Shown here piece after piece: positions 1 through 6,933 of a DNA stretch of 9,063 nucleotides. Under the pieces are notes generated by a model. It was not told where the DNA came from. It did no database searches and saw only the letters and a list, made by a program, of their open reading frames with translations. This DNA is from Helicobacteraceae bacterium (GTDB lineage Bacteria > Campylobacterota > Campylobacteria > Campylobacterales > Sulfurimonadaceae): contig CANMHZ010000035.1 of NCBI GenBank assembly GCA_947497635.1, forward strand, positions 1 through 9,063, written 5' to 3'. Positions within the stretch are counted from its first letter, which is position 1. The number at the start of each line of letters is the position of its first letter. Made by a program: the position numbers and the translations under genes.

Positions 1-72
1 GGGTATATCCTCGACACCATCATGGGATTTATCGCCGATCATTTTGATTATCGCAAGCGAGGTCGCGTATGA
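1..72 (+). CDS. C-terminal end of ABC transporter permease (nitrate/nitrite importer), 5' truncated
   Basis: Frame 1 is open from the first base of the window to a TGA at 70-72 and encodes 23 residues, starting GYILDTIMGF and ending DYRKRGRV. A hydrophobic stretch followed by a short basic tail fits the cytoplasmic end of an NrtB/SsuC-type permease. Its stop overlaps the ATPase start in an ATGA (69-72), the usual permease-ATPase arrangement, which implies translational coupling and a shared operon. The fragment is too short to identify on its own; the call rests on the following NrtD-like gene. It would be the inner-membrane channel subunit of the importer. Confidence 0.65.
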   Translation, partial: GYILDTIMGFIADHFDYRKRGRV

Positions 73-866
73 ATGCAAAACCCTTTTTAAATATTGATCA
101 TGTCGATAAAATATTTCCGCTTGGAAAAGGTAAAGAGTACGTCGCATTACGAGATGTAAAACTGGAAATCCGTGAAAATGAGATTGTCTCCATCATCGGT
201 CACTCCGGATGCGGTAAATCGACGATTCTCAACCTCATAGCAGGTTTGGATACGATCAGCAACGGTGTCATCTTGCTCGAAGACCGAGAGATCAATGCCC
301 CCGGACCTGAGCGCGCGGTGGTGTTTCAAAACCATTCCCTGTTACCATGGTTAACCGTCTATCAAAACATCGAGATGGCGGTCAAAAAAGTAAGAGATGA
401 TCTTCACCCCAAAGAAGTACGTGACCATGTGATGCGCTACATCGATCTCGTCAATCTTGATCATGCCAAAGACAAATATCCGGCAGAAATCAGCGGAGGG
501 ATGAAGCAGCGTGTCGGAATCGCACGAGCCCTCTCCATCGAGCCAAAAGTACTGTTGATGGATGAGCCGTTTGGAGCACTCGACTCACTGACCCGTGCCA
601 ACTTGCAGGATCATTTGATGCGTATACAGATGCAAACGGGAAATACCGTCATCATCATTACCCATGATGTGGATGAAGCAGTCTTACTCAGCGACCGCGT
701 CATCATGATGACCAATGGACCGGAGGCTACTATCGGCGAGATATTGGAAGTGAACCTTCCCCGTCCACGAGAGCGTCTGGCGTTACAACACAACGAAGAG
801 TATCTAAGGTGTCGTGGAGCTATTGTTGAGTTTCTTTACTCTAAATTTGCGAAGCATGACGATTAA
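69..866 (+). CDS. nrtD: ABC transporter ATP-binding protein, NrtD type (nitrate/nitrite import)
   Basis: This 265-residue protein is the cytoplasmic ATPase of a nitrate/sulfonate/taurine-family importer. Visible motifs are Walker A GHSGCGKST (44-52), the Q-loop glutamine in VVFQNHSLLPW (Q87), signature ISGGMKQR (141-148), Walker B VLLMDEP (161-167), the D-loop GALD and the H-loop histidine in THDVDEA (H199). The C-terminal part, with MTNGPEATIGEILEV followed by PRPRERL, matches the pattern I know from NrtD ATPases better than SsuB or TauB, and the neighbouring nitrate and nitrite reductases support that substrate. It is a single-domain ATPase, not a NrtC-like fusion to a solute-binding domain. 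The start is the ATG in the ATGA overlap with the permease, with an AGG at 60-62 as a modest ribosome site. Cyanate or sulfonate specificity cannot be excluded from sequence alone. Confidence 0.88.
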   Translation: MNAKPFLNIDHVDKIFPLGKGKEYVALRDVKLEIRENEIVSIIGHSGCGKSTILNLIAGLDTISNGVILLEDREINAPGPERAVVFQNHSLLPWLTVYQNIEMAVKKVRDDLHPKEVRDHVMRYIDLVNLDHAKDKYPAEISGGMKQRVGIARALSIEPKVLLMDEPFGALDSLTRANLQDHLMRIQMQTGNTVIIITHDVDEAVLLSDRVIMMTNGPEATIGEILEVNLPRPRERLALQHNEEYLRCRGAIVEFLYSKFAKHDD

Positions 867-875
867 AAAAGACTC

Positions 876-893
876 AAACTTGATTCTAAGTTT
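876..893. terminator. Possible terminator hairpin between convergent genes
   Basis: AAACTT (876-881) and AAGTTT (888-893) form a perfect six-base inverted repeat around a six-base loop in the 36-base gap between the convergent stops of nrtD and the siroheme-synthesis gene. Read on the minus strand the hairpin is followed by GAGTC and a run of six T, so it would best end transcription of the minus-strand gene. The stem is AT-rich and weak, hence low confidence. Confidence 0.35.
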
Positions 894-902
894 CTGCTTC
901 TC

Positions 903-1466
903 TTACCCCTCACGGGTGAAGAACTCCCGACATATTGCGATGATCTTCTCTTGACGCTCTTTCCCTATCGGCTCATTTTGACGAATAGCGTGTACTTTAT
1001 CAATCAATTCAGATATTTTATCGGGGATAAGGGACGTTAAATATTTTCGCAACGCCGAACTCACTGCAGGGGCACGTCCAGAAGTATTGATCCCCACACA
1101 TAAATCTCCCTCCACAATAAGAGCAGGAAAAATAAAACTACACAAAGCGGGGGAATCAACGCAATTAACCGGAATCTTCATCGCCCTACACGTGTCATAT
1201 ATTTTTTCTTGCTCCCCATAATCATCCAACGCACCAATGACAATAAAACGCTCCTCTAAATCCTCCATAACGTATGGACGCTCTATTACACTCATAGTAT
1301 GCTCCTTAGCAAGCGTCAAAATCTCTTCATGAATCACAGGGGAAATTACTGTGAGATGGGGATTGAATTTCATCAACTGCTCTATTTTGCGTAATGCCAC
1401 CTCCCCTGCACCGATCACTAAAATGTTTTTATGGTTTATATCAACAAACATGGGGAAAAGTGCCAT
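903..1466 (-). CDS. Precorrin-2 dehydrogenase / sirohydrochlorin ferrochelatase (CysG N-terminal, Met8-type)
   Basis: This 187-residue cytoplasmic enzyme should oxidise precorrin-2 to sirohydrochlorin using NAD+ and insert iron to give siroheme. It starts with MALFPMFVDI and a Rossmann nucleotide-binding loop, VIGAGEVALRKI (17-28). It has the family segment NCVDSPALCSFIFPA (101-115), in which D104 sits where the catalytic aspartate of Salmonella CysG lies. The SGRAPAVSSALR segment (129-140) follows. The length matches the stand-alone Met8/YlnF type; the methyltransferase half of CysG is absent and is supplied by the divergent gene at 1590. AGGA on the minus strand (1473-1476) lies six bases before the ATG. 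Its product serves the siroheme-dependent nitrite reductase across the divergent promoter. Whether it does both reactions or only the dehydrogenation cannot be read from sequence. Confidence 0.9.
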   Translation of the reverse strand: MALFPMFVDINHKNILVIGAGEVALRKIEQLMKFNPHLTVISPVIHEEILTLAKEHTMSVIERPYVMEDLEERFIVIGALDDYGEQEKIYDTCRAMKIPVNCVDSPALCSFIFPALIVEGDLCVGINTSGRAPAVSSALRKYLTSLIPDKISELIDKVHAIRQNEPIGKERQEKIIAICREFFTREG

Positions 1467-1484
1467 AAATCATCCTTTTTATAA

Positions 1485-1513
1485 TAATCATATCACTGAT
1501 TAAAAAATAATCA
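1485..1513. promoter_or_regulatory. Alternating TAATCA/TGATTA hexamers, candidate operator in divergent promoter
   Basis: The 123-base gap between the divergent siroheme genes holds TAATCA (1485-1490), TGATTA (1497-1502) and TAATCA (1508-1513). The second and third make a perfect inverted repeat around five A residues; the first and second make another around TATCAC. Hexamer starts are 12 and 11 bases apart, about one helical turn each. The array does not have the four-base spacer of an FNR/CRP box (TTGAT-N4-ATCAA). It is a reasonable binding site for a regulator controlling both directions, but AT-rich DNA makes chance repeats more likely. Confidence 0.35.
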
Positions 1514-1514
1514 A
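1487..1514 (-). promoter_or_regulatory. Candidate sigma70-type promoter for the Met8-type gene
   Basis: On the minus strand TTGATT (plus-strand 1509-1514) and TATGAT (plus-strand 1487-1492) resemble -35 and -10 boxes with a 16-base spacer. Transcription would start only a few bases before the AGGA ribosome site at 1473-1476, giving a short leader. The boxes overlap the repeated hexamers described separately, so a regulator bound there would interfere directly. This is a pattern match only. Confidence 0.4.
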
Positions 1515-1589
1515 TAATTTGTTTTTCTAGTAGCCATTTTACCCTATCATTCTTAAAGACAAAAAAGTCCTAATAGAAGGAATATAGTT

Positions 1590-2366
1590 ATGAACGGAAA
1601 ACTTTATCTTATCGGCTGCGGTCCGGGTGATGCGGATTTGCTTACACTCAAAGCCCTAAAAGCCATTGAAAAACTCGATATTGCCCTCATTGATCATCTC
1701 CTCACCCAAGAGATCATCGACCTCATCCCCTCACGTACCCAAGTCATATTTGTCGGTAAAGAGAAAGGAAAACACAGCTTCCCCCAAGATCAGATCAACA
1801 CAATGATAACCGAATACGCCCACCAAGGATATACCGTCGGACGACTTAAATGCGGTGATCCCTATATCTTCGGACGCGGAACAGAAGAGGCAATTTACGC
1901 CACGAAGAATGCCATTGAGACGGAAGTGATTCCGGGAATATCTTCGGCATTTTCAGCCCCTCTCTCTGTGGGCATCGCCCCCACAGCACGTGGTGTTAGT
2001 TCTGGGGTATCCATCGTATCAGCACACCTTTGCGGAGATCGTGTCAATCTCTCATGGATTCCGATGTTAGGGGTCAAAGATCACACCACAGTCGTTTTGA
2101 TGGGACTTAGCCGTACCCGCCAAATCGTGAAAGAGGCACTCGATAGGGGGATTGACCCGACATTGCCCGTTGCTATCGTCTCAAACGCGACAACCGCCAT
2201 CCAAAGCTCCATTATTACTACCCTTAGTGAACTTGTCACGGTTGCAAAAGGGGCTCCTAAACCTGCCATTTTGGTATTTGGTGACGTTGTCAATCTCTCT
2301 CTCACCCTCCCCCACTACCAATATGAACCCAAGGAGCTCTCTTATGCTATCTCTCAAGCAAGCTAA
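1590..2366 (+). CDS. cobA: Uroporphyrinogen-III C-methyltransferase (SUMT)
   Basis: This 258-residue enzyme transfers two methyl groups from S-adenosylmethionine to uroporphyrinogen III to make precorrin-2, the entry to siroheme. Family motifs are GCGPGD followed by LLTLKA (9-22), VGKEKG with the conserved glutamine in QDQIN (55-70), RLKCGDPYIFGRG (85-97) and VIPGISSAFSAP (113-124). The usual LKGGDP reads LKCGDP, and the usual GIPLTHR stretch reads GIAPTARG, both modest deviations in substrate/SAM-binding segments. The length equals stand-alone SUMTs; no CysG N-terminal domain is attached. AGAAGGAA (1575-1582) lies seven bases before the ATG. It is the first gene of a cobA-nirA-nasA operon, and its last 23 bases overlap the nitrite reductase start. 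The placement argues that its precorrin-2 goes mainly to siroheme, although it could also feed cobalamin. Confidence 0.93.
   Translation: MNGKLYLIGCGPGDADLLTLKALKAIEKLDIALIDHLLTQEIIDLIPSRTQVIFVGKEKGKHSFPQDQINTMITEYAHQGYTVGRLKCGDPYIFGRGTEEAIYATKNAIETEVIPGISSAFSAPLSVGIAPTARGVSSGVSIVSAHLCGDRVNLSWIPMLGVKDHTTVVLMGLSRTRQIVKEALDRGIDPTLPVAIVSNATTAIQSSIITTLSELVTVAKGAPKPAILVFGDVVNLSLTLPHYQYEPKELSYAISQAS
2331..2336 (+). promoter_or_regulatory. Strong ribosome binding site deciding the nitrite reductase start
   Basis: AAGGAG at 2331-2336 lies inside the end of cobA, seven bases before the ATG at 2344. The reading frame stays open upstream to 2152, but those 64 codons overlap cobA, encode a low-complexity Leu/Ser/Pro-rich peptide and lack homology-like features, so the ATG at 2344 is chosen. 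Confidence 0.85.
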
Positions 2367-3984
2367 TGAAGCCCGCAGTGCCAAACGGCACAAAACGGAA
2401 ACAATAAAAGATACTTTCGATGCTACCCAAGCGTGGGAACGTCTCATCAGCTATTCCAAAACAGGATACAGTTCTATTACCGAAGAGGATAAAGACTTTG
2501 TCTTAAAAAGTTTCGGGGTATTCGACCGCCCTGCCACCCCAGAGAAGTTTATGATTCGTGTCCGTATCGCAGGAGGGGCGTTGAGCGTCGAACAAGCACT
2601 GGTATTAGCCGATGTTGCAAAGCGTTTCGGAGAAGATTATATTGATCTAACGACCCGTCAGCAGGTGGAGTTACGTTATCTTTGTATTGAAGAGCTCCCT
2701 GAAGCACTTGCACTTTTAGAGAGTGTCGGACTCACCAGTTACCAAACAGGGGTGGATAATTTTCGCAATATTCTCCTCGACCCCCTCGATGGTTTGGCAG
2801 AAGACAACCTCCTCTCATGTCAAAATATCATGGAAGAGATACAAGCACTTTTTTTGAAAAAACAAGAGTGGATTACGACGCTTCCGCGTAAGTTTAATAT
2901 TGGGATCAACGGCTCACGCTCCAACCGATGCAATATTTTCGGACAAGATTTCGCCCTCTCCCTCGCACAAAAAGAGGGCGTTTATGGATTTAACCTCTAT
3001 TTAGGGGGACGAGTAGGCTCTTTGGCGCAAAATGCCGATATATTCGTACTGCCCGATGAAGCATTGGAAATATTTACAGCCGTCGTCAACCTCTTCAAAA
3101 TCTATGGTTTCCGTGATAATCGGAATAAAAACCGTCTAAAATTTCTCATCGAAGCCGTAGGGATAGTTGAATTTCGTAGCGCAATCATTGAGTATATGGG
3201 TCATCCAATGGCGCGTGCAGGGGAAAATATCACCTCGATTGAGGGGGGAGACCATTATGGGAAAATCACCCTAACCAATGGTACTATTGCCCTATACGTA
3301 GCTGTTCCATCAGGAATTTTTAGTGGCACAGCATTGCATCAAGCAGCAAAGATTGCCCAAGAACAAAACGGTGCCATTCGCCTCACGATAGAACAAAATT
3401 TGATTATTACGGGCATTCGTGACGAACCAAGTGCACTAGCCTCACCATTGTTTACGAAATACCCAAACCGCCCCTCTCCCTATATGGCGAACCTCATCGG
3501 TTGCGCAGGAAGTGAACACTGCCCTTTTGGTGTTATCCCCGGAAAACCCGATGCCCTTGCCATGAGTGAATACCTTTCGCGTGAAGTGCCAATAGAAGAT
3601 GCCAAAGTACGTCTTTATTGGTCAGCGTGTATCAAAGGATGCGGTATTCACGGGGTGGGCGATTTAGGGTTTGTCGGATGCAAAGTACCTCGTGAGGGAA
3701 AAACTGTTTTGGGAGTTGATATTTTCATCGGGGGGAATCTCAGCGGTGAAGAGGGAAAATTACTGCTAAAAGGGGTCGTATTGGAAGAAGCACGCGAATA
3801 CGTTGCCGAACTAATGATGCTCTACCGTGACAATCGTATCCCTCATGAGAGTTTAGAGCAATTTATCCAACGACTTCGAGTGCGCTATGAGATAGGAGAG
3901 ATTGCCGAAATTATCCGAAATAATCATACGGTTCGCCGTGCGAATGGGACGCAATACAGAACATTTGAGATGGAGAGTGCATGA
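2344..3984 (+). CDS. nirA: Assimilatory nitrite reductase, siroheme/[4Fe-4S], ferredoxin-dependent type
   Basis: This 546-residue cytoplasmic protein should reduce nitrite to ammonium by six electrons. It has the duplicated ferrodoxin-like and catalytic halves of the nitrite/sulfite reductase family. DLTTRQQVELRYL (101-113) carries siroheme-side arginines, and DNFRNILLDPLDG (138-150) is the matching family block. The metal centre has the diagnostic cysteine spacing: C387-X5-C393 in GCAGSEHCPFG and C429-X3-C433 in ACIKGCGIHG. There is no FAD/NAD(P)H domain as in NirB or NasB, so ferredoxin or a similar small carrier is the likely donor. Nitrite rather than sulfite is inferred from nitrate reductase directly downstream (ATGA overlap at 3981-3984) and the NrtD importer. 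The siroheme genes on either side supply its cofactor. A sulfite reductase assignment is the main alternative but fits the context poorly. Confidence 0.88.
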   Translation: MLSLKQANEARSAKRHKTETIKDTFDATQAWERLISYSKTGYSSITEEDKDFVLKSFGVFDRPATPEKFMIRVRIAGGALSVEQALVLADVAKRFGEDYIDLTTRQQVELRYLCIEELPEALALLESVGLTSYQTGVDNFRNILLDPLDGLAEDNLLSCQNIMEEIQALFLKKQEWITTLPRKFNIGINGSRSNRCNIFGQDFALSLAQKEGVYGFNLYLGGRVGSLAQNADIFVLPDEALEIFTAVVNLFKIYGFRDNRNKNRLKFLIEAVGIVEFRSAIIEYMGHPMARAGENITSIEGGDHYGKITLTNGTIALYVAVPSGIFSGTALHQAAKIAQEQNGAIRLTIEQNLIITGIRDEPSALASPLFTKYPNRPSPYMANLIGCAGSEHCPFGVIPGKPDALAMSEYLSREVPIEDAKVRLYWSACIKGCGIHGVGDLGFVGCKVPREGKTVLGVDIFIGGNLSGEEGKLLLKGVVLEEAREYVAELMMLYRDNRIPHESLEQFIQRLRVRYEIGEIAEIIRNNHTVRRANGTQYRTFEMESA

Positions 3985-6038
3985 ATCAGACCGTTGAAAC
4001 AGGATGCCCCTTTTGCGGAACGGGGTGCGCCCTCAGTATCGAATGCAAAGAGGGAGCCTATAAAGTAAAAGGGGACAAATCCAACCCATCCACTCAAGGA
4101 GATCTCTGTTTCAAACCGATCCAAATGGCAAAAGCTCTTGACGCGAATCGATTGACAACGCCCCTTTATCGTCGTGATAAAAAGGAACCGTTTCACGAAA
4201 TTTCGTGGGAGGATGCACTTGCTATCCTTGCCAAAAATATTTCATCCCTCCCCAAAGAAGCTCTCTACTTTTACCTCTCAGGACAACTCCTCACAGAAGA
4301 GAGCTACCTCTTTACGAAACTAATAAAAGGACATTTAGGAACCAACAATGTCGATGCCAACTCCCGCCTTTGTATGGCAACCGCCGTTGTTGCCCATAAA
4401 ATGGTTTTCGGAAGCGATGGGGCTATTGGCAATTACGCCGATATCGACGATGCCCAAGTGATCCTCATCAGCGGTTCGAACCCTGCATGGGCACACCCCG
4501 TCCTCTTTCGTCGTATTCTCGCTCGCAAAAAAGCCCACCCTAAAACGCAAATCATCGTTATTGATCCGATCTATACCGAAACGGCGCAAAAAAGCGATCT
4601 TTGGTTGGGACTCTCCAGTGGAAGTGACACGATGCTTTATAATGCCATTTTAGGGGAACTCTATCGCCAAGGTAAATGTGATCTGAAATTTATCGACAGA
4701 GCAACCGAAGGATTCGAACAAACTCTCAATGGCGCGATTAACACCCCTTTTGAGAAGGCTATCGCATCCTGCGAACTTTCGATGGACGATGCAAACCGCT
4801 TGGTTGAACTTTTTGCATCGAATCAGAAAATTATCGGGCTGTGGTGTCAGGGACTCAACCAAGCCGCGGATGGAGTAATGCGCAACCTCGGATTTATCAA
4901 CCTCTTTTTAGCCACGGGACGGGTCAATAAAGAAAAGGGGCTCCCCCTCTCTCTCACAGGTCAACCCAACGCCATGGGGGGACGAGAAGTGGGGTATCTC
5001 TCCAACGGCTTGCCAGGATACCGTGATGTTCGTGATTCTAGTGATAGAGAAGTATGCGAAAAACACTGGAATCTTCTGAAAAATAGTATTTCTCCCTCGG
5101 TAGGGATAACGATCACCGATGCTATTGATAAAATTTCGACCAATGATATTCGCTTTTTATGGGTTACTTGCACGAATCCACTACTCACCCTCCCCGATGT
5201 TGAAAAAACACACCAAGCTTTAATAAGTGATGATCTCTTTTTAGTTGTCCAAGATTGTGTCCTCAGTCAAACTGCCCAACTTGCCAATCTCGTATTGCCT
5301 ACGGCATCATGGGGAGAAAAAGAGGGAAGTATGACCAATTCGGAGCGTTTCATCAAGCGTGTCCACCCGTTTAAATCTCCCCCCGATGGAGCCAAAAGTG
5401 ACAGTGATATCGTCTGCTCCGTTGCCAAAGAGCTTGGATTTACTGGCTTTGATTTTACTGATACAAAAGAAATTTATGATGAATATAAAATGCTTACAAA
5501 AGGGAGGATGTGCGATCAAAGCAATCAAGAGTACACTACTTTATCGTACCAATGGGGGGGAGAACGGCTCTACAGCAATGAAGTTTTCGCCACTGCTTCA
5601 CGCAAAGCCCAATTCCACCCCATCATCTCTTCCTCGCCCATCTTAAACATCAATGAGTTTGTTTTGATTACAGGACGGACAAAAAAACAGTGGCATACAA
5701 TGACCCGAACAGGGGAAGTGGCAGAACTGCTCAAAGATGAAAAAGAGCCATATCTTCTAATCAACCGTTCTGAAGCAACAGCAATGGGGATGAATGAGGG
5801 AGATATTACCATTATTTCTAACGATCTTGGCTCTCTCGAACTTCCACTTCGTTTTGGAACATTGGCTCCTCATCATCTCTTTGCCCCCTTTGGTTATCCC
5901 CAAACACCGATCAATAAGCTCATCCCCGTAATCAATGACCCTTTTTCATTTCAAAGTGCTCTCAAATCAGCGCGGGTAACAGTACAAATAAAAGCATTTA
6001 AAAAACAACACCCATCTTGTTCAGAATCAATAAATTAG
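3981..6038 (+). CDS. nasA: Assimilatory nitrate reductase catalytic subunit (molybdopterin oxidoreductase)
   Basis: This 685-residue enzyme reduces nitrate to nitrite in the cytoplasm at a bis-MGD molybdenum centre. The N-terminus carries a [4Fe-4S] motif, C9-X2-C12-X3-C16 with C43 in DLCFKP. SRLCMATAV (128-136) presents C131 at the position of the molybdenum-ligating cysteine of NasA/NarB/NapA enzymes. GQPNAMGGREVG (327-338) and TGRTKKQWHTMTRTG (564-578), a pterin-binding block, are typical of this clade. There is no twin-arginine signal, which separates it from periplasmic NapA. The protein ends after the C-terminal domain with no extra [2Fe-2S] module as in Klebsiella NasA, so it resembles compact ferredoxin/flavodoxin-linked NarB types. 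No NasC-like reductase subunit is in the window. The start overlaps the nirA stop as ATGA, with GGAG at 3972-3975. Formate dehydrogenase is excluded by the QWHTMTRTG block and context. Confidence 0.93.
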   Translation: MNQTVETGCPFCGTGCALSIECKEGAYKVKGDKSNPSTQGDLCFKPIQMAKALDANRLTTPLYRRDKKEPFHEISWEDALAILAKNISSLPKEALYFYLSGQLLTEESYLFTKLIKGHLGTNNVDANSRLCMATAVVAHKMVFGSDGAIGNYADIDDAQVILISGSNPAWAHPVLFRRILARKKAHPKTQIIVIDPIYTETAQKSDLWLGLSSGSDTMLYNAILGELYRQGKCDLKFIDRATEGFEQTLNGAINTPFEKAIASCELSMDDANRLVELFASNQKIIGLWCQGLNQAADGVMRNLGFINLFLATGRVNKEKGLPLSLTGQPNAMGGREVGYLSNGLPGYRDVRDSSDREVCEKHWNLLKNSISPSVGITITDAIDKISTNDIRFLWVTCTNPLLTLPDVEKTHQALISDDLFLVVQDCVLSQTAQLANLVLPTASWGEKEGSMTNSERFIKRVHPFKSPPDGAKSDSDIVCSVAKELGFTGFDFTDTKEIYDEYKMLTKGRMCDQSNQEYTTLSYQWGGERLYSNEVFATASRKAQFHPIISSSPILNINEFVLITGRTKKQWHTMTRTGEVAELLKDEKEPYLLINRSEATAMGMNEGDITIISNDLGSLELPLRFGTLAPHHLFAPFGYPQTPINKLIPVINDPFSFQSALKSARVTVQIKAFKKQHPSCSESIN

Positions 6039-6076
6039 TAGCCAAATCCTTATACTTGTCTCCTCCGATAGAAACC

Positions 6077-6082
6077 TATAAT
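6077..6082 (+). promoter_or_regulatory. Candidate -10 box for the rhodanese gene pair
   Basis: A consensus TATAAT at 6077-6082 lies in the 96-base gap after nasA, about 50 bases before the rhodanese ATG. The best -35 candidate, TTGTCT at 6056-6061, leaves only 15 bases of spacer, but Campylobacterota promoters often have weak -35 boxes. It suggests that the following pair is transcribed separately from the nitrate operon. Confidence 0.45.
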
Positions 6083-6110
6083 TTTAGTAAATGGTATAAC
6101 TTGCTAAAAT
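6081..6110 (+). promoter_or_regulatory. Stem-loop / inverted repeat in the rhodanese leader
   Basis: ATTTTAGTAA (6081-6090) pairs with TTGCTAAAAT (6101-6110) over ten positions, one of them a G-T wobble, around a ten-base loop. It is followed by an A-rich run, not T residues, so it is not a plus-strand terminator. It starts at the putative -10 box and could be an operator or a leader structure before the rhodanese ribosome site (GGAG, 6123-6126). Confidence 0.35.
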
Positions 6111-6134
6111 AACAAAAAAATTGGAGCTTGTTAT

Positions 6135-6533
6135 ATGTTTACTGGTATTTTTTATTTGGGTATTCCCATTATATTGGTTCTTTTAATTGCTTATTCCAAA
6201 GGGTTGATATTCGCCAACTTCAAATCGATCACCCCCGCACAAGCATCGGAGCTTTTAAAAAACAGCAAAGAGGTTTTTCTCTTAGATGTTCGAACGGCTG
6301 CAGAGTTTTCTCAAGAACGAATTAAAGGGGCTACTCTCATCCCCCTACACGATTTATCCCTAAGTCTTTCGAAGCTTAATAACGTGAAAAATAAAAAGGT
6401 GATTGTGTATTGCCGCAGTGGGAATAGAAGTGTTAGCGCCTCACGTATCCTTGCGAAAAACGGCTTTATCCCTCTCAATCTTAAAGGGGGAATCGGGTTA
6501 TGGCAGCATGAAGGATTAAGTGTTATTCGATGA
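6135..6533 (+). CDS. Membrane-anchored single-domain rhodanese
   Basis: This 132-residue protein has an N-terminal hydrophobic helix (about residues 4-21) followed by one rhodanese domain. The domain begins near SITPAQASELL, continues through VFLLDVRTAAEF (47-58) and GATLIPLHDL, and ends with GGIGLWQHEG. The active-site loop CRSGNRS (93-99) has the catalytic C93 and a six-residue loop typical of sulfurtransferases that carry persulfide sulfur. Lysines just after the helix (K22, K30) suggest by the positive-inside rule that the catalytic domain faces the cytoplasm, though this is weak. GGAG at 6123-6126 precedes the ATG by eight bases. Its stop overlaps the start of the next gene (ATGA, 6530-6533). 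The donor, acceptor and pathway are unknown; a link to sulfur metabolism would fit a sulfur-oxidising host. Confidence 0.88.
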   Translation: MFTGIFYLGIPIILVLLIAYSKGLIFANFKSITPAQASELLKNSKEVFLLDVRTAAEFSQERIKGATLIPLHDLSLSLSKLNNVKNKKVIVYCRSGNRSVSASRILAKNGFIPLNLKGGIGLWQHEGLSVIR

Positions 6534-6865
6534 TGAATACGGAACCTTTCACCTTTCACATCGACCCTACACCAACTCTACCGACACGTCAATGTCGCTT
6601 CATAGCACGTCTCTTCGGATGGGCTTTAAGCTATGGCAATTACGCCGTTGCCCTACTCGTATGGTGGGTGAGCGACTGGTTTATCGCCATTGGAGCCTTA
6701 TTGCTCGGATTTATCGTTTTCGGAATCCTCCGATCCAAACTCCACAACGACTCTATCCCCCCAGCCCAACGTGAATACCCCTATGATGATTATGCCATTG
6801 CGACATGGTACATGTCACGCAATCACTGCTTTACTTTCCCAGAAAAAGAAAATCATAGTCTATGA
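6530..6865 (+). CDS. Small two-helix membrane protein of unknown function
   Basis: This 111-residue protein is not one I recognise. After a soluble N-terminus (about 1-25, with two TPT motifs) there are two hydrophobic helices, about residues 29-46 (WALSYGNYAVALLVWW) and 50-67 (WFIAIGALLLGFIVFGI), joined by a very short turn, so both ends should lie on the same side. The soluble tail (70-111) contains REYPYDDYAIATWYMSRNH, rich in aromatic and charged residues. It starts at the ATG that overlaps the rhodanese stop codon; the nearest AAGGA (6511-6515) is about 14 bases upstream, so translational coupling is likely. A second ATG follows immediately (6533). Coupling suggests that it works with the membrane rhodanese, perhaps as a membrane partner, but that is inference. 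Two other open frames over this stretch look like shadows. Confidence 0.7.
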   Translation: MMNTEPFTFHIDPTPTLPTRQCRFIARLFGWALSYGNYAVALLVWWVSDWFIAIGALLLGFIVFGILRSKLHNDSIPPAQREYPYDDYAIATWYMSRNHCFTFPEKENHSL

Positions 6866-6894
6866 AATCCCACCTAATCACCAAAACTGTAGCC

Positions 6895-6911
6895 ATATTG
6901 TGCTACAATAT
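6895..6911. promoter_or_regulatory. Autoregulatory operator and -10 region of the toxin-antitoxin operon
   Basis: ATATTGTGCTACAATAT is a 17-base dyad with seven-base arms around GCT. Its core, TTGT-GCT-ACAA, resembles the E. coli RelB operator half-sites TTGT...ACAA. The right arm contains TACAAT (6904-6909), a likely -10 box, so repressor binding would block transcription. A second perfect inverted repeat, TGTAGC (6888-6893) and GCTACA (6902-6907), overlaps it. Position just before the antitoxin start and homology of the antitoxin to ribbon-helix-helix repressors support autoregulation. Confidence 0.6.
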
Positions 6912-6933
6912 ATAAAAATATAAAGGCAATACT

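Noticed and set aside
1497..1513. FNR/CRP-type site in the divergent siroheme promoter
   Set aside because: The half-sites TGAT and ATCA are nine bases apart, not the four to six expected for FNR or CRP boxes.
2152..2343. Upstream in-frame extension of nirA by 64 codons inside cobA
   Set aside because: It overlaps a well-conserved part of cobA, encodes a low-complexity Leu/Ser/Pro-rich peptide, and the AAGGAG at 2331-2336 clearly points to the ATG at 2344.
6520..6923. Two alternative plus-strand frames (6520-6774 and 6690-6923) over the small membrane protein
   Set aside because: Neither has a domain-like or membrane pattern or a ribosome site, whereas the 6530 frame has two clear helices and the ATGA overlap with the rhodanese gene.
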